Shown: positions 43,976-53,921 of the stretch, one piece after another
Layout: every line of letters begins with the position of its first letter
How positions within the stretch are numbered: the first letter of the stretch is position 1
Assembly (NCBI RefSeq): GCF_021725675.1
Contig: NZ_JAKJPO010000007.1
Location: forward strand, 1-64,000
Origin: Marilutibacter chinensis
Lineage (GTDB): Bacteria; Pseudomonadota; Gammaproteobacteria; Xanthomonadales; Xanthomonadaceae
Direction: 5' to 3'
Length of the DNA stretch: 64,000 bases
Position numbers and translations under genes: made by a program
The notes under the pieces: generated by a model
Seen by the model: only the letters and a program-made list of their open reading frames with translations
Databases searched by the model: none
Told to the model about the DNA's origin: nothing

Positions 43976-45970
43976 TCACTTGCCGGTATCGGCCGCGCTC
44001 CCGGTCGAAACCGTCGCCACCTCGCCGCCAAGGTGCCTGGAGAGGAAGGCGAGCAGGCGGGTGTAGTAGTCCCGGTTGTTCTCTTCCTTGTAGAAGCCGT
44101 GTCCCTCTTCACGGTAGTAGTGCGCTTCGACCGGGACACCCGTTCCCTTGAGGGCCTTTTCCATCATCCGGGTATGCTCTATCGGAGCACGATCATCCTC
44201 ACCACCCGCAGCCAGGAACACCGGCACCTTTATACGGTCGGCCATGCGGTTCGGAGAGACCGCGCCAAGCGATTCCCGGGCGCCGATCCACTCGTTGAGG
44301 TATGTCTCCCCAGAGCCGCGCCGCTGGACGTCGCCATGGGTGTGCATCGTTGGCAGATCGTAGACACCGACGACACCGGCCGCGCACTTGTACAGGCCGG
44401 GCTCCTTGGCCACGCCCATCAACGAAGCATAGGCACCATAGCTGCCGCCCAAGATGCAGATGCGGCGCGGATCGGCATGCCCCTGCTGGATGGCCCAGCG
44501 GGTCGCGTCAGTGACGTCGTCCTGCATCGTCCCGCCCCACTGTCGCGCACCGATGTCCTCGAACTTGTTGCCGTAGCCGCCCGATCCGCGGAAGTTGATC
44601 TGCAACACCGCGTAGCCGGCCTCGGCCAGCATCTGCGCGTCGCGATCGAAGCCCCAGACGTCGCGGATGCCGAACGGGCCCCCATGGGGCATCACGATCA
44701 TCGGAAGCGCCGTCCCGTTGGATCCCTTCGGCGTCGTGAGGTAGCCGTGGATCTTCAATCCATCCCGCGAGTCGAAGCTGATCGGCTGCATCTCCGCCAT
44801 CTGCTCCGGATCGATCCACTGGCGTCGGGTCAGCACATGGTCTGCCTTCTTGGCGACGGTATCGAAAAGAAAGTAGTCGCCCGGGCTGCGGTCACTCCAC
44901 ACCTGGACCAGGGCCAGGCGGCCGTCCGTGGTCTGCGAGGTAATCCAGACCGCCTGTCCGGCGAACGCTGCTTCCAAGCTCCTGTAGAGCCGCGCTTCGG
45001 TGGAAGCGTCATCGAAGAACTCGGTCCTGGGCCGGCCGTCCATGAACATCACGCCGATCGGCTCGAGCGAATTGTTGCGATAGATCATCCGGTACGGATC
45101 GACCTCGTCGTCCTTCACCAGCGCACGGGAGGTGCGGGACTCGACGTCGAAGGCGACGATCTCGTCCGGCCCGTTCGCGCGCTCGGCACGGAAATAGGCG
45201 GTACCGTTGTCATGCGAGAACCCGATCGGCCATTCGAACAGATCGGTCGTCCCCTCATCGCGGAGAAGCTCCCATTCACCGCCCTCCGAGGCGCGGTAAT
45301 ACAGCTTCCTCACATTGTCCACGCCCGAACCGTAGGCGAAGCGCACGATACCGTCGTTGTCGGTAACGAAATCGGCGTTACGCACCGGCGCACGAGCCAG
45401 CTGCGTCCGCCTGCCGGTACGGACGTCCAGCCTGTCCGCCTGCGTATAGGGATCGGCGGTGAACGGCGAGACCGACACGATCACGTACTTGTCGTCCTCG
45501 GGCAGGTCGTCGACCAGGAATGCCGCCACCCGCTCGACCTTCTTCGGCTGGATGCGCGTCTGCAGACCCGCGCCTTGTACCGACTGGCCCACCAGGATAT
45601 CGGCGCCACTGCCATCGGCGTTGATCGCATACAGGTTGCCGTCCAGCTGCGGCGCGGCGAGCATGCCGAACTTCTGCGCCGTGCTGATCACCACGCGCTC
45701 CGGGCTCACCCACCAGAAACCGTTGACGTGCTTGTTCCGCTCCAAGGTGAAATTGCCGGTCACCTCACCGGTTTCCCGATTCAGGATCACCAGCGAAGTC
45801 CGATCTTCCTGCAGCACGGTTGCAGCGTAGTAGTCGCCGTTCGGCGATATCTTGATGTCCGAGAAGCTGTCGCGCTTGATGTAGTTGTCGACGTTGACGG
45901 CCCGCGCGTCGGGCACGCCCGAAACCGCCGCGGCCATGCCGATCGCGGTGGCGAGAATGATCTTCTTCAT
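43976..45970 (-). CDS. S9 family serine peptidase, secreted (second copy)
   Basis: The protein has 664 aa from the ATG at 45970, which has GGAG six bases upstream. A signal peptide (cut near PDARA) precedes a propeller-like half (about 25-400) and a hydrolase domain with Ser in GGSYGAY, Asp in AAGGEDDRAPIEHT and His in YREEGHGFY. It is only distantly similar to the peptidase at 39916-41985. Codon use contains somewhat more A/T than the neighbours. An AT-rich TATATA stretch at 46083-46091 in the upstream region could be its -10 box. Confidence 0.92.
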   Translation of the reverse strand: MKKIILATAIGMAAAVSGVPDARAVNVDNYIKRDSFSDIKISPNGDYYAATVLQEDRTSLVILNRETGEVTGNFTLERNKHVNGFWWVSPERVVISTAQKFGMLAAPQLDGNLYAINADGSGADILVGQSVQGAGLQTRIQPKKVERVAAFLVDDLPEDDKYVIVSVSPFTADPYTQADRLDVRTGRRTQLARAPVRNADFVTDNDGIVRFAYGSGVDNVRKLYYRASEGGEWELLRDEGTTDLFEWPIGFSHDNGTAYFRAERANGPDEIVAFDVESRTSRALVKDDEVDPYRMIYRNNSLEPIGVMFMDGRPRTEFFDDASTEARLYRSLEAAFAGQAVWITSQTTDGRLALVQVWSDRSPGDYFLFDTVAKKADHVLTRRQWIDPEQMAEMQPISFDSRDGLKIHGYLTTPKGSNGTALPMIVMPHGGPFGIRDVWGFDRDAQMLAEAGYAVLQINFRGSGGYGNKFEDIGARQWGGTMQDDVTDATRWAIQQGHADPRRICILGGSYGAYASLMGVAKEPGLYKCAAGVVGVYDLPTMHTHGDVQRRGSGETYLNEWIGARESLGAVSPNRMADRIKVPVFLAAGGEDDRAPIEHTRMMEKALKGTGVPVEAHYYREEGHGFYKEENNRDYYTRLLAFLSRHLGGEVATVSTGSAADTGK

Positions 45971-46202
45971 CAAAGACTCCATGGTTTCCGCGGCCGACAC
46001 AGTCCCCCTGCCCCAGCCATCCTGTTGATCCTGTCGTGTCGGCCGGGAATCCGGCCCGAGTGCCGCTCCTGGCATTCGTTGCCATATATACCGCAAACGC
46101 CACTTTCCGTGGTTCCCAATCCCCGGCAGCCGGTAACGCACCGTGCATTGTCGGAGGCAAGCCCCGGTACCCGGTGCCACGGCTCGACAGGCGGCGGCTG
46201 GC

Positions 46203-47102
46203 TCAGTCGGAACCGTCTTCCGAGAGGGTCCGTGCCAGCGCGTCTTCCCAGCGCGGAAGATCGACGCCGTAGCGGTCGACCAGGTGCCGGGTATCCAGCA
46301 CCGAGTAAGCAGGCCGACGGGCGGGAGTCGGATACTCGGCAGTGGCGATCGGGGTGACACGCGGCGCCTGCGCCATGCGGCCGGTCGCGACGCCCAGGCG
46401 CATGATCTCGCTGGCAAATGCATGCCAGCTGCACTCACCGGCGCTGGTCAGATGCAGTATCCCGGACGTCCCGATGCCCCGGAGGAGGATTTCCGCGGTC
46501 GCATCGGCGATCAGCCAGGCCGGTGTCGGGCTGCCCACCTGGTCGGAGACCACGCGCAGCTCGTCGCGCTCGGCCCCCAGACGCAGCATCGTGCGCAGGA
46601 AGTTGTGCCCGTGCAGCGCATAGACCCACGCGGTACGCAGGATCAGGTAACCAGCGCCGCTTCCACGGATCGCCTGCTCGCCGGCCAGCTTGCTTTCGCC
46701 ATAGACGCCCAGCGGCGACGTCGGATCGTCCTCGCGATACGGACGCTTACCCTGTCCGTCGAACACATAGTCGGTCGAATAATGCAGCAGCGGGATGCCT
46801 GCCTCGGCACAGCTCGACGCCAGCACTGCCGGCGCCTCCGCATTGATCCGGAACGCGAGTTCGCGCTCACCCTCGGCCCTGTCGACCGCCGTGTACGCGG
46901 TCGCGTTGACCACCGCATCGGGGCGAACGCGCTGGACAAGAGCGGGGATCGCCTCCAGGTCGGACAGGTCGAGCGGCTCCGCCGGCTTTCCGTCCCCCAG
47001 CCGGCCGTCGCGGGTGGTGACGACGACATCCCCCAACGGCGCCAGGCTGCGCCGCAGTTCGTGGCCGACCTGGCCGTTGCCTCCGAGCAGCAGCAGCTTC
47101 AT
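46203..47102 (-). CDS. rfbD: dTDP-4-dehydrorhamnose reductase
   Basis: The protein has 299 aa. RmlD makes the last step to dTDP-L-rhamnose using NADPH. Visible are the nucleotide motif LLLGGNGQVGHEL, VVNATAYTAVDRAE, LHYSTDYVFDGQ and the catalytic YGESKLAGE (YxxxK). It is the last gene of rmlBACD and its ATG overlaps rfbC by four bases. About 230 bases separate it from the S9 peptidase start. Confidence 0.96.
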   Translation of the reverse strand: MKLLLLGGNGQVGHELRRSLAPLGDVVVTTRDGRLGDGKPAEPLDLSDLEAIPALVQRVRPDAVVNATAYTAVDRAEGERELAFRINAEAPAVLASSCAEAGIPLLHYSTDYVFDGQGKRPYREDDPTSPLGVYGESKLAGEQAIRGSGAGYLILRTAWVYALHGHNFLRTMLRLGAERDELRVVSDQVGSPTPAWLIADATAEILLRGIGTSGILHLTSAGECSWHAFASEIMRLGVATGRMAQAPRVTPIATAEYPTPARRPAYSVLDTRHLVDRYGVDLPRWEDALARTLSEDGSD

Positions 47103-47656
47103 GGGACGAACAGCGGCAGGCGGTCTTCGGGTACGTCCTTCAGGAAGGGGGCTCGCCCGTCCTTCTCCGACAGCAGCGGCGCGCTGACGGGCCAGTCGAT
47201 CGCCAGATCCGGATCGTCCCAGCGGATGCCCGCGTCGGCATCGCGATCATAGGTCGCGGTGCACAGATAGGTGAACACCGCGCGTTCGCTCAGCGTCACG
47301 AAGCCATGGGCGAAACCTTGCGGAATCCAGAAGTGCCGCTTGTTCTCCGCGCTGAGGTGTACGGCCGCCCAGCGCCCGAAATGCGGAGAGCCACGACGGA
47401 TGTCGACGGCGACATCCCAGACCTCGCCCTCGATCACCGACACGTACTTGCCTTGCGGACGGGGCCACTGGTAATGCAATCCGCGCAGGACGCCCTTGCT
47501 GGACGACGACACATTGCCCTGCACGAACGCAGGCCGCAATCCGTATCCGGCCAGCTTGTCGTGATTGAACGATTCGAAGAAGAAGCCGCGGTCGTCGCCG
47601 AAGACCTGAGGCTCGAAAACCAGGCATCCCGGCAGGTCGGTCTCGATCACTCTCAT
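47099..47656 (-). CDS. rfbC: dTDP-4-dehydrorhamnose 3,5-epimerase
   Basis: The protein has 185 aa. RmlC is a cupin-type epimerase that inverts C3 and C5 of the dTDP-keto sugar. [26 protein letters not shown] with the catalytic His, [15 protein letters not shown] and [15 protein letters not shown] are the family motifs. It overlaps rfbA and rfbD by four bases on either side. Confidence 0.96.
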   Translation of the reverse strand: MRVIETDLPGCLVFEPQVFGDDRGFFFESFNHDKLAGYGLRPAFVQGNVSSSSKGVLRGLHYQWPRPQGKYVSVIEGEVWDVAVDIRRGSPHFGRWAAVHLSAENKRHFWIPQGFAHGFVTLSERAVFTYLCTATYDRDADAGIRWDDPDLAIDWPVSAPLLSEKDGRAPFLKDVPEDRLPLFVP

Positions 47657-48537
47657 GGCACGACCCCCCGCTTGGCCAGCCCCAGCAGGTACTCGCCATA
47701 GCCGTTCTTGGACAGCGGCTGCGCCAGCTCGACCAGCTTCTCGTCGTCGATCCAGCCGTTGTTCCAGGCGATCTCCTCGGGGCAGCAGACCCGCAGGCCC
47801 TGCCTGGCCTCGATGGTCTCGATGTAGTTACAGGCCTCCAGCAGCGACTGGTGGGTGCCTGTATCCAGCCAGGCATAGCCACGCCCGAGCTGCTCGAGAT
47901 GGAGCGATCCCTCTTCGAGGTACCGCTTGTTGAGATCGGTGATCTCCAGTTCGCCGCGCGGCGACGGCTTCAGCTCGGCTGCGATGTCGCTGGCACGCTC
48001 GTCGTAGAAGTACAGGCCGGTCACCGCATAATTGGAGCGCGGCTGACGCGGCTTCTCTTCCAGGCTGACGATTCGCCCTTCCTTGTCGAACTCGGCCACG
48101 CCGTAACGCTCCGGATCCCGCACCCAGTAGCCGAACACCGTCGCGCCGCGATCGCGCGCATCGGCACGCTTGAGCATCGCGGTAAGACCGGGACCATGGA
48201 AGATGTTGTCGCCCAGCACCAGGCAGCAGGGCTGGCCGGCGAGGAACTCGCGTCCGATCAGGAAGGCCTGGGCAAGACCTTCCGGACTGGGCTGAACCGC
48301 GTACTCCAGGTTCATGCCCCACTGCGAGCCGTCGCCGAGCAGACTGCGGAACAGCGGCTGCTCATGCGGCGTGTTGATGATCAGCACGTCGCGTATACCC
48401 GCCAGCATCAGCACGCTGAGCGGGTAGTAGATCATCGGTTTGTCGTATACCGGCAGCAGCTGCTTGCTGATGCCCTGGGTGATCGGGTACAGGCGGGTAC
48501 CGGAACCACCGGCGAGGATGATGCCCTTGCGTGCCAT
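47653..48537 (-). CDS. rfbA: glucose-1-phosphate thymidylyltransferase
   Basis: The protein has 294 aa. RmlA makes dTDP-glucose from dTTP and glucose 1-phosphate. The nucleotidyltransferase signature [15 protein letters not shown] is at the N-terminus, followed by [25 protein letters not shown] and [20 protein letters not shown]. The sequence is complete and of normal length. It lies ten bases after rfbB and overlaps rfbC. Confidence 0.97.
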   Translation of the reverse strand: MARKGIILAGGSGTRLYPITQGISKQLLPVYDKPMIYYPLSVLMLAGIRDVLIINTPHEQPLFRSLLGDGSQWGMNLEYAVQPSPEGLAQAFLIGREFLAGQPCCLVLGDNIFHGPGLTAMLKRADARDRGATVFGYWVRDPERYGVAEFDKEGRIVSLEEKPRQPRSNYAVTGLYFYDERASDIAAELKPSPRGELEITDLNKRYLEEGSLHLEQLGRGYAWLDTGTHQSLLEACNYIETIEARQGLRVCCPEEIAWNNGWIDDEKLVELAQPLSKNGYGEYLLGLAKRGVVP

Positions 48538-48547
48538 GCGTTCCCCC

Positions 48548-49603
48548 TCAGCCCTGACCGATACGCTCGAGGCGATAGCTGCCGTCGAGCACGCGCTGCA
48601 CCCAGACCTGGTTGTCCAGATACCAGTCGACGGTCTCGGCGATGCCGCGCTCGAAGGTGTACTTCGGCTCCCAGCCCAGCTCGTTCTTCAACTTGCTGGC
48701 GTCGATCGCGTAACGGCGATCGTGGCCGGGACGGTCCGCGACGAAGGCGATCTGGCTCTCGCGCGGCTGGCCGTCCTCGCGCGGACGACGCTCGTCCAGA
48801 AGCCGGCAGATGGTCTTCACCACCTCGATGTTCTGTTTCTCGGAATTGCCGCCGACGTTGTAGGTTTCGCCGACACGCCCCCGTTCCAGCACGGTGCGGA
48901 TGGCGTCGCAGTGGTCGCGCACGAACAGCCAGTCGCGCACCTGCCTGCCATCGCCGTACACGGGCAGCGGCTCGCCGGCCAGTGCCTTTGCGATCACCAG
49001 CGGGATCAACTTCTCCGGGAAATGGTATGGCCCGTAGTTGTTCGAGCAGTTGGTGGTGAGCACCGGCAGTCCGTAGGTGTGGTGGAACGCCCGCACCAGA
49101 TGATCGGACGCGGCCTTCGACGCCGAATACGGCGAATTCGGCGCATACGGCGTGGTTTCGCTGAACCTGCCGGTCTCGCCGAGAGTGCCGTAGACCTCGT
49201 CGGTGGACACGTGCAGGAAACGGAACGCATCCCGTGCGGCCGGCTCCAGGGCCTTCCAGTAGTCGCGGGCCTTCTCCAGCAGGCTCAGGGTTCCCACGAC
49301 GTTGGTCTGCACGAACGCGGCCGGACCGTCGATCGAACGGTCGACGTGGCTCTCGGCAGCGAAATTGATCACCGCATCCGGCCGGTGCTCGGCGAGCAAT
49401 CGTCCAACGAGGTCGGGATCGCCTATGTCACCCTGGACGAACACATGATTGGGGTCGCTATCCAGCGACGCCAGTGTGTCGAGATTGCCCGCATAGGTCA
49501 GCGCATCGAGGTTGACCACCTTGACGCCCTGTGCCACGGCGCCAAGCACGAAATTGCCCCCGATGAACCCGGCTCCGCCGGTCACAAGCCAAGTCGGCAT
49601 CAA
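48548..49603 (-). CDS. rfbB: dTDP-glucose 4,6-dehydratase
   Basis: The protein has 351 aa. RmlB converts dTDP-glucose to dTDP-4-keto-6-deoxyglucose. It has the NAD motif [23 protein letters not shown], the catalytic HVSTDEVYG and [10 protein letters not shown] (YxxxK), and [18 protein letters not shown]. It is the first gene of rmlBACD, so the operon promoter should lie in 49604-50060. The product feeds O-antigen or exopolysaccharide synthesis; no glycosyltransferases are in the window. Confidence 0.97.
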   Translation of the reverse strand: MMPTWLVTGGAGFIGGNFVLGAVAQGVKVVNLDALTYAGNLDTLASLDSDPNHVFVQGDIGDPDLVGRLLAEHRPDAVINFAAESHVDRSIDGPAAFVQTNVVGTLSLLEKARDYWKALEPAARDAFRFLHVSTDEVYGTLGETGRFSETTPYAPNSPYSASKAASDHLVRAFHHTYGLPVLTTNCSNNYGPYHFPEKLIPLVIAKALAGEPLPVYGDGRQVRDWLFVRDHCDAIRTVLERGRVGETYNVGGNSEKQNIEVVKTICRLLDERRPREDGQPRESQIAFVADRPGHDRRYAIDASKLKNELGWEPKYTFERGIAETVDWYLDNQVWVQRVLDGSYRLERIGQG

Positions 49604-50060
49604 TTACTCCAGACTGTCGAATGAACACGCTATCGTTTGGAGGGACCAGCCGCCGCACCCGGAACGCCCGCCAAGCGGATCGAGCCGGCGCCAGCCCATA
49701 ATGCCAGCATGCCCCTTCAAGCTTCGATAGAAGTTTGAATCAACAGGACTTTCAAAAACGACGCTGACCCGCCGTCCACGGCCCGCGACAATCGCCAACC
49801 CGCGGCGGCTCGCCGCCAAGTCTAACGTCTTTCCATCCGAAGACGTCGCCCCGCTCCGTTCTTGCCGAGGCCTCCAGCGCGGTCTGAAGCGGATCAACAT
49901 GTGCAACAGGCCCCATTTTCACGTCGTCAGCGTGGGTGGCAGCCCGCTTCGGCCATCTACGCGATCGATCCTGGTTCCAGAACGTGGCCGCGGCAGCCCG
50001 GCGCGCGCGGTCCGCGGACAGGAGGCCGCATCCGACCCACGCCAAGAAGCTGCGTTCGGT
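49604..50060. other. intergenic stretch before rfbB
   Basis: This 457-base gap between the otsA stop and the rfbB start holds no gene I can support. It has lower GC content around 49715-49760, where CTTCAAGCTTCGATAGAAGTTTG forms an imperfect inverted repeat around GATA at 49717-49738. That segment is the best place for the rmlBACD promoter, but I cannot assign boxes. Confidence 0.5.
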
Positions 50061-51494
50061 TCATTGAGGCCTGCAGGCAGGCAGGTCCGGTCTCATCGCC
50101 GGCAGCTCGATCGGGGGACGTTCCGGCCGCACCGGATGCAGGGAGTCCAGGAAACTGTTGCACCAGTAATGGATGTCGTGACGCCGGATCAGGGCCATCG
50201 ATGCCTCCCACCGCTCGCGGCGCTCGGGAAGCGGCATGTTCGCCGCCAGCGAGAGCGCATCCGCGACCCCGTCCAGATCGTAGGGGTTCACGAGCATGGC
50301 CTCCTGCAACTCCGTGGCGGCCCCCGCAAACAACGACAGGATCAGCACACCCGGGCTGGAGGGATCCTGGGACGCGACGTACTCCTTGGCCACGAGGTTC
50401 ATTCCGTCCCGCAGCGGGGTGACCACGCCGACCGACGCGAGACGGTAGAACCCCGTCAGGGTCGAATGCGAGAAGCTCCGGTTGACGTAGCGGATCGGCG
50501 TCCAGTTGGGTTCCGCATGCAGGCCATTGACGTGCCCTGCGATCTGTTCGAGCTGGCTGCGCAGGAGCTTGTATTCGGGAACCTCTCCCCGGGATACCGG
50601 CGCGATCTGGAGAAGCGTCATCCGGCCGGCCTTGTCGGGATAGTGGGCGAGATATCGGGAAAAGCTCTCGAACCGTTCGGGCAGGCCTTTCGAGTAGTCG
50701 AGACGATCGACGCCTATCGCCAGTTTCCTGCCCGCCATGCTCGCGCGGAGCGTCCGCACGGCGGACTTGGACACTCCATCGGCGGCCTGCCGCGAGATGC
50801 GCTCGGCGTCTATCCCGATCGGGAAAGCCCCCACCTGCACCCGGTGCCCGTTCGGCAGATGGACCGTGGAATCCGTGCATGCCATACCGTCTCCGAGCAG
50901 TCGTGTGTAGCTGATGAACCGTTCGACGTCCTGCCGGGTCTGCAATCCGACCAGGTCGTACTCATACAGGGTGCTGAAAAGCGCGGCATGATCCGGCAGC
51001 GCGGTGAGTATCTCCGAGGACGGCATGGGAATATGGAGAAAGAACCCGATACGGCATCCGACTCCCTTCTGTCTGAGCAGCGCGGCAAGCGGGATCAGGT
51101 GATAGTCATGCACCCATACGATGTCGTCGTCCCTCAGCAGCGGCGCGAGCCGGTCGGCAAGCATCGCATTGACCTTGAAATAGCCCAGGCGCGTTTCCCT
51201 TGCATAGTCGGCGAGATCGAGCCTGAAATGCAGAAGCGGCCATAACGTGCGATTGGCAAAGCCGTTGTAATAGGCGACGTAGTCCTGTCGCGAAAGATCG
51301 AGCGTGACATAGGTGATTCCTGCATCCGTCTCCTTCCGCAGGTGCCCGCTTTCCTCGCGCACGACCCTGCCGCTCCAGCCGAACCACATCCCGCTCCTGC
51401 GCTTCAGTGCCGCCCGCAACCCGGTCGCCAGCCCGCCGGCGTGATTTTCTCCCGGCAGCGCGACCCGGTTCGAGACCACGACCAGACGACTCAT
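50061..51494 (-). CDS. otsA: alpha,alpha-trehalose-phosphate synthase (UDP-forming)
   Basis: The protein has 477 aa, a GT20 glycosyltransferase. It joins glucose from UDP-glucose to glucose 6-phosphate to give trehalose 6-phosphate. Visible are SNRVALPGENHAGGLATGL at the N-terminus, DDIVWVHDYHLIPLA, GFFLHIPMPSSEIL, VDRLDYSKGLPER and LRDGMNLVAKEYVA, the acceptor- and donor-binding segments. The ATG at 51494 begins MSRLVVVSNR, as the family does. It follows otsB after a 205-base gap on the same strand. Trehalose is an osmotic and desiccation protectant, matching the neighbourhood. Confidence 0.96.
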   Translation of the reverse strand: MSRLVVVSNRVALPGENHAGGLATGLRAALKRRSGMWFGWSGRVVREESGHLRKETDAGITYVTLDLSRQDYVAYYNGFANRTLWPLLHFRLDLADYARETRLGYFKVNAMLADRLAPLLRDDDIVWVHDYHLIPLAALLRQKGVGCRIGFFLHIPMPSSEILTALPDHAALFSTLYEYDLVGLQTRQDVERFISYTRLLGDGMACTDSTVHLPNGHRVQVGAFPIGIDAERISRQAADGVSKSAVRTLRASMAGRKLAIGVDRLDYSKGLPERFESFSRYLAHYPDKAGRMTLLQIAPVSRGEVPEYKLLRSQLEQIAGHVNGLHAEPNWTPIRYVNRSFSHSTLTGFYRLASVGVVTPLRDGMNLVAKEYVASQDPSSPGVLILSLFAGAATELQEAMLVNPYDLDGVADALSLAANMPLPERRERWEASMALIRRHDIHYWCNSFLDSLHPVRPERPPIELPAMRPDLPACRPQ

Positions 51495-51625
51495 GACGCC
51501 ACGTCCACCGAGCGGAAACCCGGGACCGCCTTCCGGATCGGGCAACCAGGGGAATCCAGCCGTTTACGCCGGTCTCTCCCTGCACTCTCCCTCCGGGAGC
51601 TCGCGGACGCTTGGGCGGGACTGAT

Positions 51626-51645
51626 GGAGTTTGGACACTCCAAAC
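51626..51645. promoter_or_regulatory. overlapping alternative hairpins between otsB and otsA
   Basis: GTTTGGA-CAC-TCCAAAC (51629-51645) is a perfect inverted repeat. The overlapping GGAGT-TTGGAC-ACTCC (51626-51641) is a second one, so the two stems exclude each other. The site lies 55 bases past the otsB stop and 130 before otsA. It may be an attenuator, an operator or an mRNA processing site; no T run follows. Confidence 0.4.
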
Positions 51646-51699
51646 CTGTAATCGCACTCCTCCCGGAAAAGGATCCGATCCCTCGGACACCGTAAAAGT

Positions 51700-52488
51700 T
51701 CATTGGATGTTCTCCAGCCATGCACGCACCGTGGCGGGGCTTTCCAGACGATAACGCGCGGAAGTTTCGGTCCTGTCGCCCACGAGCACGCTCACGCCCG
51801 ACAGGCGATTGACGATCTCGAAGCCATGCTCGTCGGTCACGTCGTCGCCCGCGAACACAGGCATCCTGCCCCGGAACGGGTACGCCTCGAGAAAGGCGGC
51901 GATCGCCGTGCCTTTGTCGTCGCCGGCCGGCCGTATTTCCAGAACCTGCTTGCCGTGCTGGATCTCGTAGTCAGGCAGCTTATCCAGCGCACGGCCTGCG
52001 ATCGACCGCGCCACGTTCTCCGCCTCCGGCGCCACGCGCCAGTGCAATGCCACCGTGGCGCCCTTGTCCTCGATCAGGGCCCCCGGATGGCGAGCCAGCA
52101 TCGATCGCGCCTCGGCGACGACGTCGCGCAGCATCGGGTTGGCCTCGGGCGCAAGCGTGAGAACCGGCCGGCTTGCCGCTCCGCGGCGCTCCAGCCCATG
52201 CAGGCCGGCGGCGGCGAACGTCGCCGGCGCGAATATCCGGTCGATGCTTGCGATGCTGCGACCGCTGACGAGCGCGAGCGCACCCTCCAGCTTCTCCGAA
52301 ATGGCCTCGAGCAGTTCGATCAGCGGGGCTTCCGCCCGCACGAGAGCGGGATCGTCCCGGATTTCGAGAAGGCAACCGTCGACGTCCAGGAACAACGCAA
52401 CTTCGCGTGTGAGGAGCGGCGGTGCCTGTAGTTCTGCGGCAGCTCCAGTTCGAACGGCATGCATGGGGTTACGGATCGGTCGCGTCAT
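51700..52488 (-). CDS. otsB: trehalose-phosphatase
   Basis: The protein has 262 aa from the ATG at 52488, a HAD-superfamily phosphatase. It removes phosphate from trehalose 6-phosphate. HAD motif I is FLDVDGCLLEI (D-x-D-G with Cys where most have Thr), motif II is LVSGRS, and motif IV is VFAGDDVTDEHGF. GLHGLERRG is also typical. The frame is open further upstream, but that part is not coding-like. Its position upstream of otsA fits one transcription unit. Confidence 0.94.
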   Translation of the reverse strand: MTRPIRNPMHAVRTGAAAELQAPPLLTREVALFLDVDGCLLEIRDDPALVRAEAPLIELLEAISEKLEGALALVSGRSIASIDRIFAPATFAAAGLHGLERRGAASRPVLTLAPEANPMLRDVVAEARSMLARHPGALIEDKGATVALHWRVAPEAENVARSIAGRALDKLPDYEIQHGKQVLEIRPAGDDKGTAIAAFLEAYPFRGRMPVFAGDDVTDEHGFEIVNRLSGVSVLVGDRTETSARYRLESPATVRAWLENIQ

Positions 52489-52867
52489 GACTTCGCCATC
52501 GTATGCGTCCCGCCGTTCGCCGCCGATGAAGCTCTGCTCAGATGCCATCCGGTCCGCTGGCATCGCTTGCAGGAAACATTTTCCCTGGAATGAAAAATTT
52601 TCGCCTATGGTGAAGCTCTCCATCGGCCGCCCCGTTTCACCTGAATGCGTGCATTGCAGCATCAGGCGACAACGACCGCCGCCGTGGCGACCGCAGGCGC
52701 CTCGGCCCAGACCTTCATCGCCATCCGCGGCGCATCTGTGATGCCGAGCCCGTGAGGGTGCTGGATTCACCGCGCCGGATGCACGCCCGTTCTCCGCGCG
52801 CCGTCCATTGACCGCGTGGTCACGACCGGAAGCGCACAGTACTGCTGCATCCCAGCCGGAGGGACTC
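52489..52867. promoter_or_regulatory. divergent control region of otsB and the lipoprotein gene
   Basis: This 379-base gap separates divergent genes. It contains an AT-rich patch (52572-52602) with the palindrome GGAAA-CAT-TTTCC (52572-52584) and a run AAAAATTTT, placed about 85-115 bases before the otsB start. In so GC-rich a genome this is the likely otsBA promoter/operator. No gene is visible elsewhere in the gap. Confidence 0.45.
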
Positions 52868-53410
52868 ATGAACAACAATCTCCTCCCCGCCGTCGTTCTG
52901 TTCGCGCTGCTTTCCGCGTGCAGCGAAGAATCGTCTCCATCCGCTCCATCCCGCGAGACGACGGCTCCGGATGAACCGACATCCGGGCAAGCACCTTCCA
53001 CCACAGTGGAACAGGTGCCCGACGCGGATCCGCTGCTGATGCGCGGAGGAGGAGACGACGGATTCCTGGTCGATGCCAGCGGCTCGGCGCTGTACTATCT
53101 GGAAGGCAACGAGGATGGTCGCTCGTGCGACCTGGCCTGCCAGCAGGTATGGCCGCCGGTGATATCGCGGGTGCCCGAGCCCCAGGTCGCGCTCGACCTG
53201 CAGCAGGCCGCAGTCGCCACGCTGCTGACGGAACAGGGCGGATATCACGTCACCTACTACGGCAAGCCCCTGTACCGCTATGCAGGGGATTTCGGAGCCG
53301 AAACGATCAGCGGTCATGCCGTCGAGGACGAGTGGGGACACTGGCATTTGATGGGTGCCGATGGCCGGAGCACGTCTCCACCCTCCGACCAGGCCGGTCA
53401 GCCCCGATAG
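52868..53410 (+). CDS. lipoprotein with lipoprotein-15 type repeats (COG4315-like)
   Basis: The protein has 180 aa. A lipoprotein signal with lipobox LLSAC is followed by a Ser/Thr/Pro-rich linker (about 20-55) and two copies of the Y-x-(F/Y/W)-x-x-D type motif of this family: ALYYLEGNEDGRSCDLACQQVWPP and YYGKPLYRYAGDFGAETISG. The function of these envelope lipoproteins is unknown; they are common in stress and metal-exposed bacteria. The ATG has GGAGGG five bases upstream. It is divergent from otsB. Confidence 0.85.
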   Translation: MNNNLLPAVVLFALLSACSEESSPSAPSRETTAPDEPTSGQAPSTTVEQVPDADPLLMRGGGDDGFLVDASGSALYYLEGNEDGRSCDLACQQVWPPVISRVPEPQVALDLQQAAVATLLTEQGGYHVTYYGKPLYRYAGDFGAETISGHAVEDEWGHWHLMGADGRSTSPPSDQAGQPR

Positions 53411-53654
53411 ATCCGGTTTTACGCGCAGCCGGCGGGTCGACGCGACGAGCGGGCGTCTGGCTCTGCGACCCGCATGGCGTGGCACGCCTGTATCGACGTA
53501 GGCGCCGCGGCGGCCCCTTGCGGAGTGCCGGGCTGGACGTTCGCACTCCGGCGGGCCGTCGCCGGTCGGTGCGCACTGGTATCCGGGAGCGTCGACGGTT
53601 CGACGCAATGTCATTGCCCGCTTCCGTCGGACAGTCCGGGGATCAGGGTTTCGC

Positions 53655-53798
53655 TCATACGCTCCCGCCCCGACCGACGATCGCCTCCAGCTCCCGCCGG
53701 GCCAGGCCGTCCTCCGGCCTCGACGTGCGGCACAGCCAGGTTTCACCGGCAAGCCGTGCGTGTATGTCGAAGCCCGCGCTGCGGGCCATCGCCAGCAT
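53655..53798 (-). CDS. hidden small protein, 47 aa
   Basis: From an ATG at 53798 with GAGG six bases upstream, a 47-codon frame reads MLAMARSAGFDIHARLAGE and on to EAIVGRGGSV. About 87 percent of its third positions are G or C, like real genes here. The frame stays protein-like for ten codons before the ATG (ACADANEVC), so the true start may lie upstream behind a frameshift; an ATG at 53848 followed by TCGGAAAGT is a candidate. I do not recognise the family. The rest of the gap after the lipoprotein (53411-53654) shows nothing convincing. Confidence 0.4.
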   Translation of the reverse strand: MLAMARSAGFDIHARLAGETWLCRTSRPEDGLARRELEAIVGRGGSV

Positions 53799-53921
53799 GC
53801 AGACCTCGTTGGCATCTGCACAAGCCCTACTGACTTTCCGACATCGTGGGTTACCTCGCGTTCATTCGACGCTGCAGCGTGTGAGCTGAACCCTGCGCGG
53901 ACAGCTTTGCGACACGCACGC

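Noticed and set aside
49604..49906. A 100-codon minus-strand frame before rfbB
   Set aside because: No ribosome site, mixed composition and a position in the expected promoter region.
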